64,000 bases of DNA from a virus. The stretch lies in IMG/VR virus record IMGVR_UViG_3300042375_000420, positions 1 through 64,000 of that record; one strand, given 5' to 3'. Positions within the stretch are counted from its first letter, which is position 1, and every line of letters begins with the position of its first letter. Of this stretch, positions 25,499-37,500 are shown one piece after another. The notes beneath the pieces are model-generated. The model saw only the letters and a list, made by a program, of their open reading frames with translations, did not search any database and was not told the origin of the DNA. The position numbers and the translations under genes are program-made.

Positions 25499-25500
25499 AA

Positions 25501-28500
25501 TTAATTACATTTTTTAATTTTGTCTTGTTCTTCTTGGCTTAGGTTATCCCATTCTTCTTGAGTAATACCTAGATTTTCTATAGAAGTATCAAAGGTAGTT
25601 AAATTATTTGAAATCATAGCTTCTCCTTCTTCTTCAAATAGTTTAGTTTGATTCTTATCAACAAACTCTTCAGGAACTTCTTTAATTATTCTATCTGCAA
25701 AATGAGAAATAATATCATCATTTATATAGTAAGTGTCAGAAAAATTATACCAAGCTTCTACAATTTTTGCTCCTTCTATAGGATTGTCTCTTAAAAACTC
25801 AAGTTCTGCAATAGCTATGTCTTCTCCCCATTTATCTTGAGCATACTCAAAAGCTGCAGGACCATACTCTTTCTTAAATAATTCTTCTACTTCTTCATTT
25901 GTGACTTCTTCATTTTTGAGTTTATCATCATATTTATTCCAGTCAAAACTTTCTCCATACATCCCAGCTTCTTTTAATTGACTTAATCCCATTAAAGTCT
26001 TAGTATCTACAGAAGTATCTTCATCTAATACAATAGTAGCAGGTAATTTTTGATTAATTCTTTCATTTAAAGGCACTTCAATACTCTTACCATAAGTAAT
26101 CACTACATTAGCATTAGGAAGTGAAGTTTGTGTGACTGTTTTAGTAGGTACTTTAGCTCTTTCTTCTTGAATAAATTTCATTGAAGCTAAGATTGATGCT
26201 CTAGCTACAGAATCTTCTTTTAATCCTGGGAAAATTTGATCTAACATAGTTACAAAGAAGTCTTCAATTTTATTTAAAATAGATTTACCTGATTGTAAAT
26301 AAGGTACCCCTTTAAATTCTTTTTGAAAATCTTCTGAAGTCATAGCCACAGAAACAAACTCAAATACATTAGTAAGACCATAAATTACATTAAGTTCTCT
26401 ATCTGTAAATTCTATTTTAGGGTTGCCTTTAACAGAATTATGAGCTATTTTATTCTCCAAAGCTTTCACTTCTCCTTCATATACTTTTCTTGCAGCATTA
26501 TATGCTTGGAAAAGACTTTCTACATGAGGAGGAATAAATACATCAGTTCTTGTTTTTGTACCACTATTATCAAAATACTCTGTTAAGTGACTTACAGCAA
26601 CTGAATGAAGTATTTCATGTATGATTAACTCAGAACCTTTTTCTTTAGACATTTGAGAAAACTTATCTGCATCTATGGAAATAAGTATTTTACCTTGTGA
26701 ATCAGGTCTAGAAGTAAATCCTGCTGCTCCTTTTTTCTCATACAAAGTATTAGAAAGTTGAATATTAACTAACCCTTCTTTTAATAAAGGAGTCAACCAC
26801 TTAGCAGTCTCAGCCAAGAATTTCTGATCTTCAGAAAAGTTCAAGTTTTGGATTTGCTCAAGCAATGCTTCTGGAGTAGTTAAACCATCCATAGTAATTG
26901 CTTCTAAGATTTTAGTTTCTTCTATTATTTCAGGAACTTGTTCAATAGTTCCACTAGTGTTAAAAATAGAAGTAACTTCATTTTGCTTATAAGAGTATTC
27001 TTTAATACCTGACTGACCTACAGTATCTATTCTTCTGTATTGATTCATCCCCACATTTTCATATAGATTTGAAACTTTTACACCTTCTTGTATAGTATCA
27101 TAAGTAATAAACTTAGGTGATTTACCTTGTTTAGTTTCATAAAGTAAAGCCCCTTCTTCAGTAAATTTAACATTTTTAGACCAAGCTCTTTTAGCTTTTC
27201 TAGGGTTATTTTGAAAGTACTGTCTTGTGAAAGAAGCAATATCAGTTTCTTGAATACCTAAAGCTTTGTCAAAGAAAGTTGGAGAGTTTTCTCTATTATT
27301 AAACATCTGTAACTTTCTATTAATAGGTACAAAGACTTCTTTTCCTCCTTTATTTTCTATTTGTCCCATTACTTCCATTAGCTGAACAGGGATAAACTTA
27401 CTAAATTGAGTAGCTTCTTGTACTCCTCCTTCAAGGAAAGAATATGCAACTAAGTCTTCTCCTAATTGTCTAGTAGAATATGGTTTACCATTTCTAGGAG
27501 GCAAAGGAAGATTAGAAAGAATCAACTCTGGAATAGCATTATAAAGAATCTCTTCATCTAAGTTGTCTGTAGCAGTATTATTATACTTGATTAAAGAAAG
27601 TTCTCCTTCAGCACCTGTTGTATAAGAGAATCTAGAATACAAAGCATTTTTCAATACAGCATTTACACCTCTTTTGTTAGTTACAGAACCTGCTAAATCT
27701 CTTAAATAAGTTGAAATAGAAGTATTAGTATCTGAGTCTACAAAAGTTTCTTGTCTTTTTGCTTTAGTTTCTCCTATGTAAGTATTGTTATTAGGATTAG
27801 AATTGATATATTTTATCATCTCTTCCATAATTTTATGGAATTCTTTTATATAAGTACTATCAGCCATTGTCTCTGGGTCTAAACCTTGAGACAATAAAAT
27901 TTGATTAATTACAGATTTAATACCTACATCCTCATAAGGGAAGAAACTCTTAAATAAAGTATTTCCAGTTTGTAAACCATGGATAGTTATGTGACCTTGA
28001 GGAGTATTAGGAGTTACATAGTAACCACCAATTTTATACATGTTTTCAGTTATAACTGCTGGATTTTTTTCAAATTCTCCTAAAAGTTTACTTATATTTT
28101 TAATAGGACTATCAGGAAAATTAGCTAAGGCTCTATATGAAACACTAGATTCAACTAAAGATTTACCTAATTCATTAGTATTTAACACTTTCTGAGCTTT
28201 AGAAACATTTCTAGCATGTTTATCTAAATCTAAAAAGGTAATTAAAGCATCAACTTGTACCATACTATTAGAAGCTCCTTGACTAGCAATACCATCATAC
28301 ATAGTTTGGCCTGTCAAAGATTTACCTGGTTTGTAAACAAGACCAGTAGAAACATATCTAAAAGTAGTTATGTTTTTAGGGTCAATAGCAGACATACTCT
28401 TATCCTTACCAAATGTAATAATAGGGTTATTATTGCTATCTACACTTAGTCTTTCAACAGTTTCTTTTTTCAACTTACTTACATCAAAGAAATCACTAGC

Positions 28501-31500
28501 TAGGATACCTTTACTATTCTTGATTTGCTTGTTGTATTCTTTAATACTTGGTTGAGAAAGTAGTAAGTAAGGAAGAGCCATTTTTTGTTTCTCTTTCATT
28601 CCTGGTACTTTCACTAAGTCAGTATCAAAACCAAGTAAAGTCAATAATGAATCCACATTAATAGTTTGATCATTAACTCCTACTCTACCTAAGATTTGCT
28701 CTTTCTCATTATCTGTTGCAGTATTTTCTTTTTCAGCAAATATCTCAGAAACTGTTCTTTTTAGTCCTTTCCAATTTGCTTCAGAAATATGAGAAGGTTT
28801 CAAGGATTCTAATAAACCTAATCTACCTTTAGAAGTTATTCCTCCAATTGTAATCTCAGTATCTAAAGATACCTCAACACCTTGTTGTTGAATAAGTCCT
28901 GCCATAGTAGTATAATTTGCATATACTCCAATAGCTGTTTTACCAATAGAACCTAAGTCCATTTTCATTTTTTGATAGCTGTAAGACAAGACAGTATTAT
29001 AACTTTGATTTGTATAATACTCTTGTTCAGCATCTTCCATTGTCATACCTAAGTCTACAAACTTGGCAACTTCTTTTGCCTTATTACCATCTTCTACAGC
29101 TTTCTCAAACATTTTAGCTTGATCTTGAGCAAAAGACATAGATAATACTTTGTTGATTTTATTTTGTACTTGATTATCAGGGTTATTAAATACAGCCAAG
29201 TGAGATTTAATAAAACTATTTTCAGCCATTTGACTAGCTATTTTAGTATCCAAAGCTTTTTGAATACTTCTCATAGAGTGATTAATATCTTTGATACTTG
29301 ATTTAGAATCTTTTACCATTACCCAAAGACCTTCAACCTCTGATTGAAGTTCATTCATGTAAGGGATGTTACTAGCTACTTTAAGTTTTCCTTGAAGAGC
29401 ATCTAACTCTGCTTCAATTTCAGCAATAGTTTCAAAGTCTCTACCTCTGTAGAATTGAAGTTCTTTTATAGAGTCTTTTGTTCTTTGTACATACTCATCA
29501 TTTACCTCTTTAATTTTACCTTCAGAATCCATATAATGATTTAATTGATAAGTGTTTTCCTTATCAACGTCAAAATCTAAACCTTTTTGTTTAGTAAAGT
29601 TTTTAGGTACTATCATAAGTTCTCCCATTTCAGGAGGTAATATACCTGCTATTTCAATACTTGAACCAGATACATGGGAAGAAGTAGGAGTTCTAAAAGA
29701 AAACATATTCATAAGATTTTCATCTATCATATCTTCTTTCAATCCAAGAGTACCATTATCTCTTCTAATCAAGTATTTAGCTTTAGAAACATCTCCTGTT
29801 TCATTATCATATCCTTCAAATAGATTAACTAATTCTCCTGTACTAGGATTCTTAAAGTAAGATCTAACAAATACTTGTGCTTTTTTAAACATAGGAGTTC
29901 CATCCACATCTTCAACAGAAGTTCCACCAAGTTCTTTACCATTAAAGTTATTAAGATAAATGATTCTTGATTTAGTTCTTTCTTCAATTCCTTCAAGACT
30001 GTTTAATCCTTCTTTCATTTGAATTCCTGATTCAGACCCTGCTACATAAGCATTTCCTGAGATCTTGTGTTGCATTAACCTATTGGTTACAATAGAGTTC
30101 AACAAAGATTCATATCTGTTTTTATCAGAAGATAACCATAATGGAGTTTTAAATTCATAGAATACTCCTGAAGCCATAGCTAGTTCATCAATTTTTAATC
30201 CTGCAATAGATTTTAGACTGTATCCTCTTTTAATAGCTTCATTTTCAAGTAGTTTACCTAGACTGTAAATAAATTCTTTTTTATTTAAAATCTCTCCTTG
30301 AGGAGATAAACCTAGTTCTTCAAATAATTCTGTTCTTTTATGTCTAGCAAGTTCAGCAAAAGAGTCAGTATAATACTGATGTAATTCTCTTCCTGTCATA
30401 GGTTTACCATCTATTTCAAACCCATTTAATTCAGTAATACCATCACCAAACAAAAGTTTAAAGAACTGAGTACCCATAGATATTTTATCTGCCTTAGTCT
30501 TTTCAGATTTAACAGGAACATCTTGTTGGATTCTAAAGTTATTTCTATCTAAGATTAAGACCTTAGCATTAATATCTCCTTCAGCATACTCTTTAATACC
30601 TTCTAAAGAATACTTATCAAAAGGATTGATAGTTGTTCTTGTGGCTCCCACTTTATTAGCAGATTGGAAAGAAGCTCTAGTGAATCTACCAGTAGATTTT
30701 TCTAACTCTTCCATTTTAATTCTTAGTCCTTCTAACTTGGTGCCTTTTGTAAATTCTGGCAATAATGGGTATGAAGAAGACTTAATATAAACATATCTGT
30801 TTACATCTGCTGTAGTATCTGCATAAGAACCTGTATGAACAGGTTTAATAGGTTGCATGATTACTTTTAGATCTTCTCTAGCCAAAGCTTGTCCTGCCTC
30901 TAATTTGGCCTCAATAGCCTTCATTTTAGCAGTTGTCAATCTTCCTTGTTTATTTAGAATATTAATATGCTCTCTAACTGTAGTATACTCTTGAGCATCA
31001 GTAGATTCAATATTAAAATAATCTGCTATAACAGGAAAAGCTTTTTGAAGATTGTGTCTTGTTAAAGACATGTCTTTTTTAGCTTTATCCACAGCAGGTA
31101 CATCCATAACTTCTCCAATTTCATATCTGTGCACTAGGTCTGCATTCTTACTATAATCATTAAGTAAAGTCTTAATTGCTGGAGTTAAAGCTTCTTTACC
31201 ATAGTGTAGAGAAATCAAATACTCTGCATTTGGAGCAATATCTGCACTATCTGTTAAGAAGATCTGATTGTATTTTCTGAATTTTGGATCTGCAGAACCA
31301 GCTATTTTGTTCCCTGGTGCAGCTAAAGCAGCTAATCTTTTACCAAGATTCACTCCAATACCCTTATTAAGATTTATCCAATCTTCATTAGTGTACTCAT
31401 TTAAAGGCACTTTATTTCCATTCTCATCTTGTTTGAAAAGTTTATTTTGAGAATACATTGCCATATCTCCTGCAAAAACTTTAAACATTTCTGAGTTATG

Positions 31501-34500
31501 TAACATACCATTAATTACAACATCATAAATAGCCTTGTTGTAATCTGCAGCTGGATTTTTCTTAACTTCTGTAAAGTAAGAAACAGAAAACATCTTAGAC
31601 CCAACTTTAGGAGTAAAGTGTTCTTTCCATAATTCTTTTTTAGCTCTTGTTTCAGTATCTACAACCTTAGCAATAACTTCTTCAAACTGAAGTTTATACT
31701 TTGCTTTTACTATTTCTGGAGTTAGATTAGGAAGCGTAGCCAATTCATCTAAAATACTTAATCCTTTAGAATCTTGTAAAGCATTTAAAGCAGGGATTAA
31801 ATGAAATATTTCAGCTCCTCTATCATAATCTTTGATATTAGTTTGTTTAACAGAAGCATGGTATTTTATAATTCTTTTTACTTCAGGCATAACAAGTTGC
31901 TCAATCAAGACATCTTTTAATCTATTTGACATAGTGATCTCTCCTTGCTCATTTTCTTGTAACTCATCTCCTCTAAGAAGATCTAAACCTATAGTATCTA
32001 TGTAGTAAGCCTTAGATTTATCAGACATAGTAGGAGAAAGCATTCTCATTACTCTAGCATGAATACCACTTATCTTTTCAGAAGTAGTAAGTTGTTTAAT
32101 CTTTCTATCTCCAAATTGACCATTAACATTAAAGTCATAATCTACTTCACCTAAATCTGTAATACTTCTTCTATCAGCAGAATCTTCTCCTCTTTCTTTA
32201 AGAGTCATAATAGCAGCATGAGACACTTTAAAAAGGTCTTTAAAAGAAGTGCCCTCTCTCTGTAAAAAATCTAAGATAAGAGAGTTTTCAGAAAAAGATA
32301 AAGCTTGTAAGTCTTGAACTAAAGTATTATCTTCTTGACCTAAAGAGTCTAGCAAGTCATTAACTTTATCAGACATAAATGTTTCTGGAGTTTGAGTAAA
32401 GATTGTTTTATCTCCATCTCTATATGTTAAAGAAACCAAGTTAGTATTATAAATAGCTTCTATCTTAGCCAAAGACTTGAACATACCTGATAATTCTTTA
32501 AAGACATTTTTATCTTCATTGTGAACATAACTTGTAGGATTAGCTTTTGCTTCTCTTAAGAAGTTTACTATTGGTAAAAATATACCTTGACTCTTATCAA
32601 ATAAAAGATTGTTGTAACTGTATCCTTTATCTTTAATTCCTTCAGTAACTATTTTATCCCAAGCAGCATCAGTAAAACCTATACCCAATTTATTTAACCA
32701 TGCTCTATGATTATCAGGAGTATTGTTTTCTCCTTTTAACCATTCTTCATAAGTATCAATTAAGTTTCCAGCAGTTGTAGTATTAATAGTTAAATTTCTA
32801 TTATACACTGAAGAAGTTCTATTATTGTTTTTCCACTTGTTTTCAATAACTCTTGTAGCTTCATTTGCATTAGTCTCATAAGACTTCAACTCAGATAACT
32901 CTCCTAAATCTTGATACATAGTAAAGTTTGAAGTCATACTATGTTTTACAAAAGTATATAAGAATTGATTCTTAGTTTGTTCATCAGCAGTCTTTAACTT
33001 AACCAATATGTCTTTTGTAAAAGGTACTTCAGAAGTCTCTAGTCTTTTTATTAAAGCATCATAATTAGAAGGCAAATCAGAACCTAAAGAAAGAACTTTA
33101 GTCAATTCATTAAAGATTTCATTAAAAGTATAGTACTTAGGTAAACCTAAATAACCTGTTTGAATAGTACCTTTAGAATCTCTTTTTTGCACTCCATGCA
33201 TAAAGTTTCTAAGAATAGTACCAACACTTAATTTACTATTTTCTTCAACAGAATCTTTATTATAACTTTTTTCATTTAAAGCATCTTCTACTTCTTCTCC
33301 ATCTTCTATCTCTGTCTTAGATTGTTTTTCAAAATCTAAAGCAGCTCTTTTAAATAGAACTTTATAATCTGTTTCTACAGAGTCAATATTCTTAAGGGCA
33401 TCAGTGTAAGCATTAACAAAAGCTCTCTTTTCAGCAGTATCTTCTGTCTGACTTAAAACAGTATTAAGATTAGCTTGGATAGCTTTTCTTACTTCTGCCA
33501 AAGTAGAAAGTAATTTATCTTTAGTTTCTTGTTCTACTGCTCTTTCTTTCTTATTAAATACTCTACCTTCTTCATCTATATATTGTCTACTCTCTGCAAT
33601 AGCATGAGTTACATATTGTCTAATATCTTGTTCTTGAGGAGTAGTAAGTCCTGCAATAGAAATTAGTAAAGATTGTAAAGGAGTTGTATCATTAGCAATC
33701 ATAGCTTCACCATCTTCAAACTCTTGATAAGAATCTATATCAATACCTAAAGTAGCTGCAAAATCATATTGCTCTGTTGCATTAAATGCAGGTGTGTTAC
33801 CTAATAGAGTATCATTATTTACAACCTCAATAACTTTTTCTGCTTCATTTTGAGGAGTAACTCCTTCTACAGGAGAATATTGTATATTGATAATAGGTTG
33901 AACAGCTGTTATGTAATTAGGTTTTTCTGCTGTGCCAATATTAAAAGACAAAACATTAGTCATTAAATTACTCTTTAAATACTGAGAGTACCCCATATTT
34001 AGTGGAGTTACTTGTCCATTAATTATGTGTATAGCAGATTTAAAATCTCCTTTTTTAAGTAAAGATTCTTTTGTATGTTGAACAAAACCTACTAGATTAT
34101 TCTTTTTAGCTGCTTCATCAAGTAATTCAGCATCCATACCTAGATTATCTTTAATAAGATTTTTTTGGTAATATGCAACTTGATTTTTAGCAGGTTTATT
34201 AGACAACTGTAAAAAACTTTCTACAAAAGTTAATATGTCAGTAGGGTCAAAAATATCTAAACCAGTATGGTTAAGTACTTGTTCTCTAATATTTTGAGCC
34301 TGATCATCAGTCATTGAAGTCCAAGGAGTTACTGTAGTCAAGTAAGAAGTAAATCTATTCTTAACTGCATTAGCAGCTAGGGCCCATTTAACTGTCTCTA
34401 ATTGCTCTTCTGTTACTTTTCTTTGGACATGAAAAGCTCTATAAGTATTTACTAAAGTCCCATCAGGTCTTTGCATCTTACCTTCTCTTCTTATCTCCCA

Positions 34501-37500
34501 AGTTCTACTATCATACTTTAATCTTCCATCTGCAGTTCTTTCAGAAAAGTCTGCTTCATTAAGTATAACTCCATCTTTGAATTCTTGTTTATTACCAATA
34601 GAGATTTTTTCTCCTACTTGAACAGCAATAATACTTTGAGGATTGTTACTTTCTAGACTAACTAAAGAATTGTCACCCACTGTTTGGAATACACTAGTAG
34701 GAGTTCTTTTTATAGTTACTTCTCTTAGACCTCCTTTTAGTATAGTTTGTCTTAAGTTTTGAGTTCCTTCTTTTCCTTTTTGAATTTCACTTGCCCACTC
34801 TCCCAAAGGTCTGTGAGGATTAATATCTAATCCAGTAGGGTCAGCCACATTGTAACCATTATACCAATCAGAATCATGAACTGTAGCAATTCTTTTTCCT
34901 TGGTAAGTATAATAAATTGGTACTTTGGCATCAATTTCTTCTTGAGTTCTAGGTTTTTCTGCTAACCACTTATCAAAAGTTGTAAGTATTACTTTTCCTT
35001 CAGGAGTTCTTCCATTAGAAACTGTAATATCTTTCCATTCATTTTCTGTAGCTATTTCAATACCCACAGTATCTCCAGTTTGTAATCCTTCAGGATCCAA
35101 TAAAGGAGTTATATTTACACCATTACTCTTATTAGTATTAAGAATAGGGATGCTTATTTTTCTGTATGTGCCATCTTCATTTTCTTCTGTGTATTCTAAA
35201 GAAGAATACCCCATCTTAGGTAACATGTTAGCAGTTCTTTGAGTATCAATAACTGTCTCTACAACTTGTTCAGAGATTTCTCTATTAGATTCATCTTGTC
35301 CTACTATTCTACTAGATACCAAAGCTGCTGCTTGTACATTGTCATTTTCCTCTCTTACTTCTATAGCAGGATGAGTAGTTGGCATTGTAGGGACTACAGG
35401 AGCCACAGGAGTTACAATATTTCCATCTTGGAAATCCATAGTAGCTAAGACATCAAAGATGGCTGCAGGACTATACATTACACTAAAGGTTTCTGTAAAA
35501 TCTTCAAGAGGATACAGAGTATCTCCATATTTTGCATTTAATGCAATCCAAGCAGAAGACATGGCTCCAAAGTTTTTTTGAACATCATCAAGCATTCCTT
35601 TTGACTTATAATGGTCAAAGATTTCTCTAAAAGTAATTCTGTTTCCAGTCTTATCTTCATAAAGTTGAGTCATACCTTCTAAAGTATCTTGAATTTGTTT
35701 TAAAAACTCTTCAGGATAAACTTTACCAAGCATAGGTTCTCCATCAAAAAATGTTGTATCTGCTGGAACTGAGATTTGTGTACTAGGAGTAGACTTATTC
35801 AATAAAGGAGTGATTAATTTATCATATTTATCATAAGTTTCAGCTAATTTTGCATCTTTTATATCTATTAGTTTTTGCCAAGCAACATCATCTCCAAATG
35901 TTATTTTTTGAAAATTATCTTGATATTCTTTTTCTATTTTAGCATTCTCAACTTGCTCTTCTGCTCTTAAGTCAGCAACTTGTTGCTCATTAGTTTTAGA
36001 AGTTGTTTGAGTAGTAGATGCAGATACAGATAAATCTATAGGTTGAGATATAACATCTTGTGTTCCTACTGTAATAGTAGGGTCAACAGTAAAACCTTGA
36101 TGAGCTAAACCAAATGCAGCATCTAAATCTGGATTTGAGTTTATAGCACTTGTAGGCAATTCAGTATCATCTACATAACCACTAACTTGTACATCATCAT
36201 CTTCAGGCATAGTAACTAGTTCTGAAGATAAAGAAGCATCCTCATTAACAGGAATTTTATTATCTTCAATTTTTTGACTTTGACTAATTAATAAATCTTT
36301 GATAGTAGCATTTCTTTCAACTTTAGCTCTTTCAATTTTATTATCCTTAAGTTCTTTTAAGTCTTCTGCAGAAATCATAGTACCATAAGTATCTTCAATG
36401 TGTTGTATAATAGCCTTAGCTTTTTTAACAGCATTTAATCCACTTGGTTGTTCTTTTTCTTCAACATTACTTATTCCAGGTAATACTAATTCTCCTTTTT
36501 CAATGTCTTGTTCAACTAACTCATACTCATCTTTTAAAGACTGTTTAGCTTTAAGTCTATCTTGTCTATCAGGAGCAAGTTCATCATTAAGAATTTTTTT
36601 GTTTTCAGCTACATCTAATTCTGCAGCTCTTCTCATTTTAATATTAGCCACAAGATTTTGAACAGCCATATTATTTTCTTTCTTTGGGTCAAGTAATTCA
36701 TCCAAAGTTTCTTCATAACTAGCTTTTTCTTCTTCAGAAGCAAATTCTTTAGTTAATAAACTACTAGGAGTAAAATCAAAAGATTTACCTGTTCTTTTTT
36801 TATAAGCTTCAATTTCTTCTCTAGCTTGTTCTTCTAAAATAATAGCTTGTCCTTCTAACTTTCTAATATTATCTTGATGCAATCCTGCATATACAGTAGC
36901 ATTTAGAATCTCAGCAAAGTTTTCTTTGTCAGAGTGTTCTTGGTGTGTCTTATGAATAGCATCTACTTGATTTGCAACTTGTAAAGCATTTTGTTTAAAG
37001 GTATCAGGAATATCTTTTCTGTTCAATAAGTTATCCATAGATTCTTTATAAGAACCCATCTTACCTAACCTAGCAGCTTGTTGAGCCATATTGATAAACA
37101 TTCTTTGCTCTAGTTGATCTGCAGCTGCATGTTTACCTACTTCTCTTAAGTTATTACTAACAATTCTATAGTCTACAGGACTACCTAACTTTTGACCTGA
37201 AGCCAAAGCAAGTGCCTTTTTTTCATCTTCAGAAATATCTATATTTTCTAAATCTGCTAATAGTTTTGAGTAATTAGTTTTATCTTTTGAATAAGCTCTA
37301 GCTCTACTTGCTGCTCCAATACTTTGAAAACCAACTCCCATTACAGCAGTTTGAGCTACTACATCTCTATAAAAACTTAGTTTACCTAGTTCTTTTACAT
37401 TTTCTTTATACTGAGCACCTGTTTGATTTAAAGCTGGCATTGCCTGAACAAAGATTTCTTCAAGAGCTTCTTCAGGAATACCTTGAATTAACCCTTCTCC

